64,000 nucleotides of DNA, taken from assembly GCA_029262775.1 (NCBI GenBank), contig JAJCYR010000091.1:1-64000 (forward strand), in the 5' to 3' direction. Shown here piece by piece: positions 1 through 11,257 of the stretch. The notes under the pieces are model-generated. The model searched no databases. It was not told where the DNA came from and saw only the letters and a list, made by a program, of their open reading frames with translations. The stretch's first letter is position 1. The number at the start of each line of letters is the position of its first letter. The DNA comes from Bacteroidota bacterium (GTDB lineage Bacteria > Bacteroidota > Rhodothermia > Rhodothermales > UBA10348). The position numbers and the translations under genes are program-made.

Positions 1-1
1 A

Positions 2-1192
<1,191 letters not shown>

Positions 1193-1216
1193 GTCCTTGT
1201 TCGGCTTGTCTATGGA

Positions 1217-3319
1217 TTATTCTGCCGCTACCGCTCCAGCGGCAGTGGCAATGATTTCGTCACGAACACTCTTTGGAACCTCCTCGTAGTGATCGAACTG
1301 CATACTGTACAGGGCCCGGCCCTGTGTAATGGATCTCATGTCGGTAGAGTAACCGAACATGGATGACAGAGGCACAAACGCTTTGATTACGTGGACGTCA
1401 TTCCGCTGCCCCATGCTCTCAATGCGACCGCGACGACTATTAAGGTCCCCAATCACATCTCCCATGTACTCTTCCGGCGTCACGACTTCCACAGCCATGA
1501 TCGGCTCCATCAGTTTGGGATTTGCCTTACGGGCGGCTTCGCGGAATCCCATTCGACCCGCAATCTCAAATGAAAGCTGATCCGAGTCCACGTTGTGGAA
1601 TTTGCCATCGTAGAGGCGCACTTTGACACCCTCCACCGGATAGCCCGCGAGGGGTCCCTGTGACATGGCACTTTGAACACCCTTCCCGACCGACGGAATG
1701 AATTCACGAGGAATGGATCCCCCTTTTATGTCATCAACGAACTCCAATCCCACCTCTCCTTCATCGGCAGGACCAACTTCCATCCAAATTTCCGCAAACT
1801 GACCGCGACCACCCGACTGTTTCTTGTGAGTATACTTGTAATCGACGGTCTGCGTAATCGCCTCGCGGTACGACACCTGCGGTTTGCCAACGTTGGCTTC
1901 CACCTTAAACTCACGCTTCAGCCGATCAACAATGATCTCCAGGTGAAGCTCTCCCATGCCGGCAATAATGGTCTGCCCGGTCTCATGGTCGACAGACACT
2001 TTGAACGTCGGATCCTCTTCGGCGAGCTTCTGCAGACCCTGGCCCAGCTTGTCGCTGTCCACCTTGGACTTGGGCTCAATGGCAATCCGAATAACGGGCT
2101 CCGGAAAGTCCATTTTCTCAAGAATGACTTCCGAGTCCGGATCGGTAAGCGTATCGCCCGTGCGCACATTTTTCAGGCCTACAGCCGCCGCAATGTCACC
2201 TGCCTGTACTGCCTCAATGTCTTCCCGGTGGTTGGAATGCATGAATAGCAGACGGCCCACGCGCTCCCGCTCCCGCGAAGTTGCATTAAGCACAGCAGAA
2301 CCCTTCTCCAGTTTACCGGAGTACACCCGGATGAAGGTGATCTTACCCACATAGGGGTCCGTCATGATTTTGAAAGCAATGGCACTGAACGGGCCCTCCG
2401 GATTCGGAGCACGCGTTACTTCCTCATTGGTCTTGGGATCGATACCAGTGATCGGCGGCACATCAAGCGGGCTGGGGAGGTAATCAATAATTCCATCCAG
2501 AAGGCGCTGAACTCCCTTGTTCTTGAATGCGGAACCGCAGAACACGGGTGTGATGTCCATGCTGAGTGCCGCCGCGCGAACCACCGCCTTCAACTCGTCG
2601 GCCGTGATCTCCTCGCCTTCGAGGTACTTCATCAGCAGCTCGTCGTTGTGCTCGGCAACGGCTTCCAGAAGATTGATGCGCCAGTGTCGGGCATCCTTGA
2701 CCAGATCTGCTGGAATCTCGATCTCGTCAAACGTTGAACCCTGGGTCTCATCGTGCCAGATGATGGCCTTGTTGCGAATGAGGTCAATGACCCCTTTGAA
2801 CATTTCACCTTCGCCAATCGGTACCTGCACAGGGACCGGATTGGCCTTGAGCCTGTCCCGCATGGCCTGGATGGCCCCCTCAAAATTGGCTCCCGTCCGG
2901 TCCATCTTGTTGACGAACGCGATGCGCGGTACATGATATTTATCTGCCTGGCGCCAGACGGTCTCCGACTGCGGCTCGACACCACCCACGGCGCAGAACA
3001 ACGCGACAGCGCCATCGAGCACGCGGAGGGAACGCTCGACCTCCACCGTAAAATCAACGTGACCAGGCGTGTCAATAATATTGATGCGATGGTTGGCCCA
3101 TTCACACGTCGTGGCAGCAGAGGTGATGGTGATTCCCCGTTCTTTCTCCTGCTCCATCCAGTCCATCGTGGCACCGCCATCATGGACTTCACCCATACGG
3201 TGCAGACGTCCCGTATAGAACAGAATGCGTTCCGTTGTCGTCGTCTTGCCCGCATCAATATGGGCCATAATGCCGATATTGCGGGTACGATCGAGAGGAA
3301 ATAGTTTGGTCTTGCTCAT
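1217..3319 (-). CDS. fusA: Elongation factor G
   Basis: GTPase that drives ribosomal translocation and, with RRF, ribosome recycling. The 700-aa product is full length. The P-loop AHIDAGKT is at residues 19-26, the switch II region DTPGH lies near residue 84, and NKMD near residue 137. Domains II-V follow, including the QSGGRGQFA stretch of domain IV. Its position between rpsG and tuf supports canonical translational EF-G rather than a tetracycline-resistance or mitochondrial-type paralogue. The gap to rpsG is only 6 bp, which suggests translational coupling. Confidence 0.98.
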   Translation of the reverse strand: MSKTKLFPLDRTRNIGIMAHIDAGKTTTTERILFYTGRLHRMGEVHDGGATMDWMEQEKERGITITSAATTCEWANHRINIIDTPGHVDFTVEVERSLRVLDGAVALFCAVGGVEPQSETVWRQADKYHVPRIAFVNKMDRTGANFEGAIQAMRDRLKANPVPVQVPIGEGEMFKGVIDLIRNKAIIWHDETQGSTFDEIEIPADLVKDARHWRINLLEAVAEHNDELLMKYLEGEEITADELKAVVRAAALSMDITPVFCGSAFKNKGVQRLLDGIIDYLPSPLDVPPITGIDPKTNEEVTRAPNPEGPFSAIAFKIMTDPYVGKITFIRVYSGKLEKGSAVLNATSRERERVGRLLFMHSNHREDIEAVQAGDIAAAVGLKNVRTGDTLTDPDSEVILEKMDFPEPVIRIAIEPKSKVDSDKLGQGLQKLAEEDPTFKVSVDHETGQTIIAGMGELHLEIIVDRLKREFKVEANVGKPQVSYREAITQTVDYKYTHKKQSGGRGQFAEIWMEVGPADEGEVGLEFVDDIKGGSIPREFIPSVGKGVQSAMSQGPLAGYPVEGVKVRLYDGKFHNVDSDQLSFEIAGRMGFREAARKANPKLMEPIMAVEVVTPEEYMGDVIGDLNSRRGRIESMGQRNDVHVIKAFVPLSSMFGYSTDMRSITQGRALYSMQFDHYEEVPKSVRDEIIATAAGAVAAE

Positions 3320-3325
3320 GTTCTG

Positions 3326-3793
3326 TTAGAATCGGAAGTGGGCAAAGGCCTTGTTGGACTCCGCCATTCGATGCGTGTCGTCCTTTTTCTTGATCGCTCC
3401 ACCCTCTCCTTTGGCAGCGGCCAGGATTTCTGCAGCAAGGCGATTGGCCATGCTCTTGTCGTTGCGTGCCCGGGCATACTGAATAAGCCAGCGGAACGCC
3501 AACGCCGTTCTGCGGTCCGGCCGGACTTCGATAGGCACCTGGTAGGTAGCTCCGCCCACGCGGCGACTGCGGACCTCGACGAGTGGTGCCACATTGTTGA
3601 TGGCCTTGTGAAAGACCTCGACGCCGGGCTCACTCGCACGCTCCTCCACTACGTCGAATGCCTGATACACCAAGCCGCGGGCCACGTTTTTCTTGCCATG
3701 CTGCATGACAGCATTGACGAACTGGGAAACGAGCACATCCCCATAGACGGGATCTGCTATCGTTTGCCGTGTTTCTGCTCGTTTTCTACGCAT
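3326..3793 (-). CDS. rpsG: 30S ribosomal protein S7
   Basis: Primary binder of the 3' major domain of 16S rRNA, nucleating assembly of the 30S head. The 155-aa product has the typical start MRRKRAE and the family signature region around residues 20-45 ([18 protein letters not shown]). It ends in the basic [15 protein letters not shown] tail. In many bacteria S7 is the autogenous repressor of the str operon. No matching leader element was identified here, so that regulation is only a family expectation. Confidence 0.97.
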   Translation of the reverse strand: MRRKRAETRQTIADPVYGDVLVSQFVNAVMQHGKKNVARGLVYQAFDVVEERASEPGVEVFHKAINNVAPLVEVRSRRVGGATYQVPIEVRPDRRTALAFRWLIQYARARNDKSMANRLAAEILAAAKGEGGAIKKKDDTHRMAESNKAFAHFRF

Positions 3794-3828
3794 AATCTGA
3801 CTGAAACAGTGTAAAGCTTATGGTCGGG

Positions 3829-4203
3829 TCAACTACGCGGCCTCTTGGTGCCATACTTGGAACGGCTTTGGCGCCGGTCTTCCACACCTGACGTATCGAG
3901 TGCCCCACGGACTATGTGGTACTTCACGCCCGGAAGGTCCTTGACACGACCACCACGCACCAATACAATGGAGTGCTCCTGGAGATTGTGACCTTCTCCC
4001 GGAATGTAGGCGATCACCTCGATGCCGTTGGTCAGCCGCACCTTCGATACCTTGCGAAGCGCAGAGTTCGGCTTCTTGGGGGTCGTGGTGTAGACACGCG
4101 TGCAGACACCACGGCGCTGCGGGCACTTGGAAAGCGCCGGTGACTTCGTTTTCTTGTACTTGTCGTGGCGGCCCTTACGGACCAACTGCTGTATCGTAGG
4201 CAC
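3829..4203 (-). CDS. rpsL: 30S ribosomal protein S12
   Basis: Decoding-centre protein of the 30S subunit, first gene of the str operon. The 124-aa product has the family core [11 protein letters not shown] (residues 41-51) and [11 protein letters not shown] (86-96). The lysines that are changed in streptomycin-resistant mutants (K43 and K88 here) have wild-type identity. The reading frame begins with GTG. The nearest upstream ATG is out of frame, so a GTG start is the best reading. No strong Shine-Dalgarno precedes it. Confidence 0.96.
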   Translation of the reverse strand: MPTIQQLVRKGRHDKYKKTKSPALSKCPQRRGVCTRVYTTTPKKPNSALRKVSKVRLTNGIEVIAYIPGEGHNLQEHSIVLVRGGRVKDLPGVKYHIVRGALDTSGVEDRRQSRSKYGTKRPRS

Positions 4204-4271
4204 TTCGAATACCCATGGTTCTGATTAACATCAATGGCTGCATCTGGCAAACGCCTTGCGTGTCAGCGCGA

Positions 4272-4312
4272 AATAGCCTTAGTCTGTCAATATAAGGACA
4301 GTCAGCGCTATT
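4272..4312 (-). promoter_or_regulatory. Nested inverted repeat in the str operon leader
   Basis: AATAGC and GCTATT form the outer arms, CTGTC and GACAG the inner arms with an 8-nt loop. The element lies 69-109 nt upstream of the GTG of rpsL. The octamer GTCAGCGC also occurs as a direct repeat (4262-4269 and 4301-4308). It could be a leader hairpin or a regulator site. No clear -7/-33 promoter was assigned in the 219-bp gap between ftsH and rpsL. Confidence 0.3.
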
Positions 4313-4405
4313 ACACCACGGCTTTCGTGAAGAAAGATTGATAAGGTGCCCAGGAAGTCAGAAAAGGGAAGATAAATCGACAGGAGTAACTCGAAAAATG
4401 CTTGC

Positions 4406-4425
4406 TGATATATATCAATATATCA
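4406..4425. repeat. AT-rich perfect inverted repeat at the ftsH stop codon
   Basis: TGATATAT and ATATATCA are perfect 8-bp arms around a 4-nt spacer. The right arm includes the ftsH stop codon. An A/T-rich stretch follows on either side. The stem is entirely weak base pairs apart from the ends, so it is a poor intrinsic terminator. It could instead be a protein-binding site. Confidence 0.35.
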
Positions 4426-6510
4426 CTTTTTTGTCAAATCCTCTTCCTTGTTTGCCACGAGATCCGTTTCTGTTTCGGGAGCGACGTCCAGTTCTGGTTC
4501 CGACGTCGGGCCCTCCACCTGGTCATCCACAGGCTTGCCCTCATAGTGCACGTACTCACCATGGGGACGCTTGCCCAGGATTTCCACAAGGTCCTTCGGA
4601 GCAAGCACTTCCTGCTTCAGCAGGGCCTGCGCCATGGTATCGAGCAGAGCCCGGTGCTCTTCGAGGAGTGCTCGCGCCGTTTGGCGGACGCCATCAATGA
4701 TGGCCTTGACCTCCTCGTCAATGATCCGCGCTGTATCGTCCGAAAAGGGCTTCGAAAAGACGGGCGAATCGTTGCCTTCCCGACTCATGTTGAACGAAAC
4801 ATACCCGACCTTTTCAGACATGCCGTAATCCACGACCATGGCATAGGCCATTTTTGTGATGCGCTCCAGGTCGTTCTGTGCACCCGTGGAAATCCGTTTG
4901 AAAACAATTTCCTCTGCCACGCGTCCACCCATGGCCATGACCATCCGATCCAGCAGCGCCTCTTTTGTATACAGATAGCGCTCTTCCGGCAGATACTGAG
5001 CGTATCCAAGAGCGGCCAGACCGCGCGGAACAATCGACACCTTGACCACCGGATCGGTGTACTTCAGGAACCAGCCGGCGATGGCATGTCCGGCTTCGTG
5101 GAAGGCGACAATTTCCCGCTCTTCCGGTGAGATGATCTTGTTCTTCTTCTCGAGCCCTGCGATGACACGATCAATCGCCTTCTCGAAATCGATCATTTCA
5201 ATGGCCTCCTTGCCCTGCCGCGCAGCCAACAACGCCGCTTCGTTGCACACGTTGGCAATTTCTGCACCCGCAAAGCCGGGTGTCTGTCCGGCCAGGACCT
5301 GCTCGTCGACCGATTCGGATACAATGAGAGGCTTGGTATGCACCTTGAAGATCTGGGCACGCTCGTTTTTGTCCGGCTTGTCCACCAGTATCTGGCGGTC
5401 AAATCGACCCGGGCGGAGCAGCGCTGTGTCCAGTACATCCGGCCGGTTGGTTGCCGCCATGATGATAACGCCTGAATCCGTATTGAACCCGTCCATCTCC
5501 ACCAGCAACTGGTTCAACGTGTTTTCGCGCTCATCGTTTGCTCCCATCATCATGCCACGGCCACGCGAGCGCCCCACGGCGTCGATCTCATCAATGAAGA
5601 TGATACACGGTGCTTTCTCCTTCGCCTGCCGGAACAGGTCCCGGACACGCGCCGCACCCACGCCGACGAACATCTCCACAAAATCCGACCCGGAAAGCGA
5701 GAAAAACGGTACCCCTGCCTCGCCAGCAACGGCGCGGGCAAGCAACGTCTTTCCGGTGCCCGGCGGACCGACGAGTAAAACGCCTTTCGGCAATTTTCCG
5801 CCGAGCTTGGTGAATTTCTTCGGGTTCTGGAGAAAGTCCACTACTTCGACCACCTCTTCCTTGGCCTCTTCCAGCCCTGCCACATCCTTGAACGACAGCT
5901 TCTGCTCGTCCATGGCATCGAAGAGTACGGCCTTGTTCTTCCCGATGTTGAGCACCTGGGAGCCTGGGTTCATCCGGCGGATCAGGAAAATCCAGAGTCC
6001 GATGATGATCAGGAGCGGGAAAATCCATGTCAGCATGCCGCCGAACCAGTTCTCTTCCTGTCGGGCATCGAACCGGACCTCTTCGGCGCCTTCGGCCCGC
6101 CTCGTAGTATTATAGTCCAGCAGGAACTGGGTCAGTTCGTGATCGGCCGGTTTGGTCGAATAAAAGCGGTTGGCCGCCTGCTCATCGGGAGGCATGAACA
6201 GATTATTCTGAACTTCCGGAACGTCCACCAGACCCTCGCGGATGACGTCATCCGTATAGAGGCCTTCGACCCGAAGATTGTTTACGAGTACAACTTCATC
6301 CACCCAGCCCTTTTCAATTTCTTCCAGGAATTGGGAGTATTCCACCTCGTTCGGTTCGATACCACCGACGAACAGGAAGATGTGCACCATGATGGCCATG
6401 AAGGCCACAAGGTATATCCATAGTACAAACCGGGGACGCTTTTCAGGCAAGCGCGGACCTTTTCCCTGGGGCTTGTCCATTCGGGGGTTTGGTCGATCGT
6501 TTTCAGCCAT
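4423..6510 (-). CDS. ftsH: ATP-dependent zinc metalloprotease FtsH
   Basis: Membrane-anchored AAA+ protease that degrades misassembled membrane proteins and short-lived regulators. With the chosen ATG the product is 695 aa. It has two membrane segments (about residues 29-50 and 160-178) flanking a periplasmic domain, and Walker A GPPGTGKT at about 248-255. Walker B IIFIDEID and the RPGRFDR second-region-of-homology arginines follow. The zinc site HEAGH is at about 471-475. An in-frame TTG lies 15 nt further upstream, but the ATG has AGGA about 8 nt before it. The N-terminus before the first membrane segment is rich in Pro, Lys and Arg. The gene follows the PorW-like gene on the same strand. 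Confidence 0.97.
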   Translation of the reverse strand: MAENDRPNPRMDKPQGKGPRLPEKRPRFVLWIYLVAFMAIMVHIFLFVGGIEPNEVEYSQFLEEIEKGWVDEVVLVNNLRVEGLYTDDVIREGLVDVPEVQNNLFMPPDEQAANRFYSTKPADHELTQFLLDYNTTRRAEGAEEVRFDARQEENWFGGMLTWIFPLLIIIGLWIFLIRRMNPGSQVLNIGKNKAVLFDAMDEQKLSFKDVAGLEEAKEEVVEVVDFLQNPKKFTKLGGKLPKGVLLVGPPGTGKTLLARAVAGEAGVPFFSLSGSDFVEMFVGVGAARVRDLFRQAKEKAPCIIFIDEIDAVGRSRGRGMMMGANDERENTLNQLLVEMDGFNTDSGVIIMAATNRPDVLDTALLRPGRFDRQILVDKPDKNERAQIFKVHTKPLIVSESVDEQVLAGQTPGFAGAEIANVCNEAALLAARQGKEAIEMIDFEKAIDRVIAGLEKKNKIISPEEREIVAFHEAGHAIAGWFLKYTDPVVKVSIVPRGLAALGYAQYLPEERYLYTKEALLDRMVMAMGGRVAEEIVFKRISTGAQNDLERITKMAYAMVVDYGMSEKVGYVSFNMSREGNDSPVFSKPFSDDTARIIDEEVKAIIDGVRQTARALLEEHRALLDTMAQALLKQEVLAPKDLVEILGKRPHGEYVHYEGKPVDDQVEGPTSEPELDVAPETETDLVANKEEDLTKK

Positions 6511-6593
6511 GCAACGATCCTGCAACGGGGTTGGATTTCAGATGACGCAAGGGCCGCAGTTACCATGGCCTGCACCCTTGGTTCCACGAAATT

Positions 6594-9500
6594 TCAGGGC
6601 GCCACCAGTTGAAACAGCCTGATTCTCTCGCGCAGGATATTCTCACGTTCGGCATGAAAGGACGCGGCATCGGTCGCTGTCGGGAACGGCCCGATCGCCG
6701 TCACATACGCACCGTCCTCTGAATCGGCGGACCGCAGAACGCGCACGCGCGACGCCTCACCCATCAGAAGTCGTTTCAACAACGATGTATTCTGTCTTGC
6801 CGTCTGCTCGTCCGGGTGGTCTCCACCCACTACCAGCCAGAAACCTTCTCCCTTTACCGCCGATTCGTTGCCTTCCGCCAGCGGCCACATGTCTTCTCGG
6901 ACCACCACCTGCGAGCTGTCCACCGCTGTTTGCGTCGGAATACCCGGTACGTCCAGGACCATATCCTCCTCCGGATCAACTTCGGCCGGATCCACCTCCT
7001 CCGGTAGCCGCTCTCGAGCCACTGCATCCGACGAATCGGGTAGCAGTCCCGGGTCCGTCACCACACGGCCTGTCGTGTCGGCACGCGAGGAATCCGTGCC
7101 TGAAAGAGGCTTTTCACCGCGCAACATGGCCATCACCAGCGAGTCATTGGCCGAGAGTTGCCGTGCTACCTCCTCCTTGTTCACCGGAGGTGCCGTGAAT
7201 TCATCCAACAACCGTGTCATCCTGTCCGCTTCGGAGAAGTACGACGTACCGATGAAGTTTTCTTTCACCCAAGCATACAGGTCGCCGAGATGGAGGCTGT
7301 CTGGCACAACAACTGCACCCGCATCTGACGATTCCGGGAGCGTCCGCTCTGAAGCAATAGAATCTTCGGCTGCGATGTTCAAAACCGTAGAATCTTCGGC
7401 TACCGCATTCGAATCCGAAGAATCTGCGATTACCGCCTTAAAATCCGCGGTTTCTGTGACGGCGGCCTCTGGAGACATTGAATCTGCCTTCGCCCTCTCG
7501 GGCCACAAGGAGAGAACCGTGCTGTCCACGGGACTGATGGGTAGCGGCGCAACAATACGCACCGAATCGGAGTCCGCCCATTCCAGATGGGCGCGTGCGG
7601 CCGCAAGCATGGATTGGGCCGCAACCGCCTGATCCTTCCACCGAGCCGCCACGCCGAGCAGTTCCTTCAGGTGATACCCATAGCGCCCGGCTCCGGCCTC
7701 GTTTTCCATGTTCCTGCGCACGGACTCATAGTCAAGTTGCGCTTCGAGCGCCGAATCAGCGGCTACCTCCAACGATTCCAGACCAAGATTCCTGGCCACA
7801 ATGGCCGAGAATTCCGACTCCGGATAACGATCCAATACCTCACGATACAGTCGCTTGGCCGTCTCTTCGTCGCCCAGGGCCCGCTGTATTTCGGCGAGGG
7901 CATAGAGGGCACGACGTGCCACGGGCTGATCGGCATCCTCATCCACAACCAGCCGATACCACGCTGCCGCCGAGTCAGGCATGTTCATGTTCAGAAACAG
8001 AGTGTTTCCAACGTTATAACGGGCAAGCGCACGTTGGCTGCGTACCTCAGCGCGAGATGTAGAGTCCCGTGGAATGCCACTCAGATCAATCTGAGGGAGC
8101 CCTACGTTGGCACGCCCACTTTCCGCTCCATCCAGCACCGAATCCAGATCGGTGTTGGGTTGCCCCGCTTGGCCCCCTGTGCTATTCGCTTCAACTCCAC
8201 GACTTCCCAATGTTCGAATGGCCTCTTCCCGTCGCCAGTTCGGAACCAGAGGCCGATCTCCCCAACGCTCTCGGAATGTGGCCATACCTTCCTGAATGCG
8301 AATCGGATCCTCGAAATAAAGAAAGCCCGAGGCATTGCTTCCCGCGCCATCGTTCACTCCAGGAATGATCTTCCCTTCCGGAAGTCCCTGATTCCTGAAA
8401 ATATCTCCCTGTCCACCGCGCTGCTGTTGCTGCTGAAATTGACTGTTTCGCCGTTCGGTCTCCTGCTGGCGCTGCATTTCAGCCAGTTCGCGTGCGCGAG
8501 CCTGCCTCATGGCCAACACCCGCTGATCAAACTCCTCCTGCGGGAGTGAGCCCAGATACAGCACCGAGTCCATTTCGGATATCAGGCTGTACGCGGTCGC
8601 GAACGCCGAAAAGGCCGACCTGATATCATTGATGTCGCCCACTGCCTCCGGGGCCAGTATTACATTGTTTCTCGCCAGCGTGGACGACCTCCCGGACGCT
8701 GCGCCGGACCGGGAACCGGAACGGGCAGACAGTCCTGTCGCAGCCGAATCGTAGTAGGCAGAGGCCATCACAAAGTCGCCTTCCACCTCCCGATAGAATT
8801 CGGCCATGGCCAGATGCACCCGACTACGCACCCGCGTGACCGACGGATTGGGATTTTCCTCATACAGGAGCGCATCGTAAATCGCATACGCATCGTCCAC
8901 GCGACCCGCCCTCTGGAATATTTTACCGCGCAGTAAACGCAGTTCCCCGGTCGCATCCACATTTTTGTCGTCGCGCTCCATTTTGCGTACGCGCTCGAGC
9001 CCCTTGTCTGCATCGATCTGCATTCCGAGTACGCGGGCCGCTGAATATTGCGCCGCATAACCCAGCTCGAATGGGTACCGGAATTTGCGTACCCGGTCGT
9101 AGGCACTCACGGCTTCCTCCGGCCGGTCGAGCGTCTCCAGCACCTGCCCGTAGAGGAACTGAGCACGGGCACCTACCTCCTTGTCCCGCACATCCTGAAG
9201 ACCCATTCCCAGGAATGAGGCAGCCTCTTCCATGTCACCTTCCAAAACCGCGAGTTCGCCCAGCGCCAATTCATACATGGCCTTCCATCGGCCACTCACG
9301 CGTTCCGAAGCAACCCCATCCGTCAGAACCGTGCGTGCTTCCGGTAGGGCACCCGATGTGACAAGTGTGCGCGCCAACCAGAATCGGGCTTCTTCCGTTT
9401 CCTTGTCTGAGACCTGCATCACCTCCCGGAATTTCTGCTCCGCACCGACAAAGTTTTCCTGGTAGAAATAGGACTTTCCGATCAGTAACAGCGCGTCATC

Positions 9501-9821
9501 GACCCATTTTGAATCGGGGTGCTCCCGCAACAGGTCGGCACTCTTCTTGACGGCGCTCTCAAAGTCGCGACTGCTCGTATTCCCGGTCTGACGCTCGAAA
9601 ATCGAATGGAACCGCGTCCTGTCAACAGGCTGCACCGTACGATTGAGTCCTTCCTGGCCCTTGGCGTAAACCCGCTCTGCGTTATAGAACCCGTTATAGT
9701 AGGCCGTGAAATTATCGTATCGCTGACCGAGGAAACCAATGCGTCCGCAACCCGCTACCAGGAGAACCGGCGCGACCAGACAGGACCAGATGAATGCGAA
9801 ACGTAAGGTGCGGTGCTGCAT
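6594..9821 (-). CDS. PorW/SprE-like TPR lipoprotein with C-terminal SPOR-like domain
   Basis: Large (1075 aa) predicted lipoprotein: hydrophobic signal followed by the lipobox LVAGC at about residues 21-25. The mature start (RYDNFTAYYNGFYNAERVY) closely resembles the start of PorW/SprE proteins, which support type IX secretion and gliding in Bacteroidota. Several TPR-like blocks follow (about 90-360 and 600-720), then a Gln-rich linker near 460-470 and a long acidic, Ser/Asp-rich low-complexity region (about 800-960). The last 85 residues (FWLVVGG to RLFQLVAP) look like a SPOR peptidoglycan-binding fold. PorW identity is inferred from the N-terminal pattern and TPR architecture; the SPOR-like tail may be lineage specific. 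Confidence 0.65.
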   Translation of the reverse strand: MQHRTLRFAFIWSCLVAPVLLVAGCGRIGFLGQRYDNFTAYYNGFYNAERVYAKGQEGLNRTVQPVDRTRFHSIFERQTGNTSSRDFESAVKKSADLLREHPDSKWVDDALLLIGKSYFYQENFVGAEQKFREVMQVSDKETEEARFWLARTLVTSGALPEARTVLTDGVASERVSGRWKAMYELALGELAVLEGDMEEAASFLGMGLQDVRDKEVGARAQFLYGQVLETLDRPEEAVSAYDRVRKFRYPFELGYAAQYSAARVLGMQIDADKGLERVRKMERDDKNVDATGELRLLRGKIFQRAGRVDDAYAIYDALLYEENPNPSVTRVRSRVHLAMAEFYREVEGDFVMASAYYDSAATGLSARSGSRSGAASGRSSTLARNNVILAPEAVGDINDIRSAFSAFATAYSLISEMDSVLYLGSLPQEEFDQRVLAMRQARARELAEMQRQQETERRNSQFQQQQQRGGQGDIFRNQGLPEGKIIPGVNDGAGSNASGFLYFEDPIRIQEGMATFRERWGDRPLVPNWRREEAIRTLGSRGVEANSTGGQAGQPNTDLDSVLDGAESGRANVGLPQIDLSGIPRDSTSRAEVRSQRALARYNVGNTLFLNMNMPDSAAAWYRLVVDEDADQPVARRALYALAEIQRALGDEETAKRLYREVLDRYPESEFSAIVARNLGLESLEVAADSALEAQLDYESVRRNMENEAGAGRYGYHLKELLGVAARWKDQAVAAQSMLAAARAHLEWADSDSVRIVAPLPISPVDSTVLSLWPERAKADSMSPEAAVTETADFKAVIADSSDSNAVAEDSTVLNIAAEDSIASERTLPESSDAGAVVVPDSLHLGDLYAWVKENFIGTSYFSEADRMTRLLDEFTAPPVNKEEVARQLSANDSLVMAMLRGEKPLSGTDSSRADTTGRVVTDPGLLPDSSDAVARERLPEEVDPAEVDPEEDMVLDVPGIPTQTAVDSSQVVVREDMWPLAEGNESAVKGEGFWLVVGGDHPDEQTARQNTSLLKRLLMGEASRVRVLRSADSEDGAYVTAIGPFPTATDAASFHAERENILRERIRLFQLVAP

Positions 9822-9833
9822 GCAGAACGTAGG

Positions 9834-11246
9834 CTACAGAGTGCTGATATGAACCATGTTGGTTCGGTCTTTGGCAGGAAGAGGCATGCCGGCTGTGACC
9901 ACGATCCGGTCGCCGTCACGGGCCAGACCCATGTCCCTCAGCATATCATGGACAAGCGTTATTCCCTCATCCGTGTCGCACTGAAAAGGAATGAAAAATG
10001 CCTTTGTTCCCCAGGAGAGCGCTAATTGCCCTACCACCCGATGATCATCCGTAAAGGCGTAGACCGGAACGTGGGGACGGTGCCGGGCAATGGCCCGTGC
10101 CGTGTTGCCCGACGCGGTCAGGCATGCAATGGCTTTCGCTCCCACCTTGGCTGCCATCCAATAGGCCGATCGCGAAACAGCCTCGGTGACGTCCACATCG
10201 CCACCCGTCGGATCCAGCGCGTGCAGTGCCAGAAACGACTTTTCGGTCTCGACGATAATGTTGTGCATGACTTCCACGGCCCGTACAGGATACGCGCCCA
10301 TGGCCGTCTCCCCGGACAACATGACCGCATCGGACCCATCCAGTACGGCGTTGGCCACATCCGACACCTCGGCCCTCGTCGGCCGGGGGTTGTCAATCAT
10401 GCTCTCCAGCATCTGCGTTGCCGTAATGGCCGGCTTGGCCGCCGCAAGGCACTTTGCAATGATGGATTTCTGGGCACCCGGAACCTTGGACAACCGCATC
10501 TCAATACCGAGGTCCCCGCGCGCAACCATGATGCCATCGGTGGTGGCCAGAATCTCGTCAATACAGACCACGGCTTCCGGTTTCTCGATTTTGGCAACGA
10601 TCAGTACGTTCGATCCCCGTGCGCGAACACGCTCAGCGAGTTGCCGCACATCGGATGCCTCGCGCACGAATGACAGCGCAATAATATCAACGCCTTCGGC
10701 CAGGCCGAATTCAAGGTCGGCCAGATCCTTTTCCGTAAGCGCGGGCGTGGACGTTCGAATGTTCGGCAAATTCACGCCTTTGCGTGAGGTCAGTCGGCCA
10801 CCAATCACCACCTCGGCAAGCACATCCCGCCCGTCAACACCGACCACCTTCAGCTCGATGTTACCATCGTCTATCAGGATTTCGCCGCCCACAGACAGAT
10901 CATCGGCGAGCGTGTCGTAGCTGACGTGAAGCACCTCGCTGGTACTGGCCGCTACGGCCTCGGATGTGAGCCTGATCGGCTGGCCCGCAACCAGGTCAAT
11001 TCCCTCCCCTTCTACCTCTCCAATCCGGATCTTGGGTCCCTGCAGGTCCTGCAGAATAGCTACCTGACGACCCTCGGCGCTCGATGCAGCCCGAACGCGC
11101 TGCATCAACAGTTTGTGATACTCATGCGTGCCATGCGAAAAGTTGAGCCGGGCAACGTCCATGCCAGCCCGGATCAATGCACAAATCGTCTCTTCCGAGT
11201 CCGACGCCGGCCCCAGCGTACATACGATTTTGGTTCTACGATCCAT
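9834..11246 (-). CDS. pyk: Pyruvate kinase
   Basis: Last step of glycolysis: phosphoenolpyruvate plus ADP gives pyruvate plus ATP. The 470-aa product opens with RRTKIVCTLGPAS and contains the substrate and metal loop MVARGDLGIE (about residue 245). The active-site signature region ATQMLESM...RPTRAEVSDVANAVLDG follows near 275-300. The C-terminal regulatory domain (about 350-470) is present but short, so this is a standard-length bacterial enzyme without the extra PEP-utiliser domain. It is co-directional with its neighbours and lies 12 bp from the cytochrome gene upstream. Confidence 0.97.
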   Translation of the reverse strand: MDRRTKIVCTLGPASDSEETICALIRAGMDVARLNFSHGTHEYHKLLMQRVRAASSAEGRQVAILQDLQGPKIRIGEVEGEGIDLVAGQPIRLTSEAVAASTSEVLHVSYDTLADDLSVGGEILIDDGNIELKVVGVDGRDVLAEVVIGGRLTSRKGVNLPNIRTSTPALTEKDLADLEFGLAEGVDIIALSFVREASDVRQLAERVRARGSNVLIVAKIEKPEAVVCIDEILATTDGIMVARGDLGIEMRLSKVPGAQKSIIAKCLAAAKPAITATQMLESMIDNPRPTRAEVSDVANAVLDGSDAVMLSGETAMGAYPVRAVEVMHNIIVETEKSFLALHALDPTGGDVDVTEAVSRSAYWMAAKVGAKAIACLTASGNTARAIARHRPHVPVYAFTDDHRVVGQLALSWGTKAFFIPFQCDTDEGITLVHDMLRDMGLARDGDRIVVTAGMPLPAKDRTNMVHISTL

Positions 11247-11257
11247 GGGTGAGAAAA

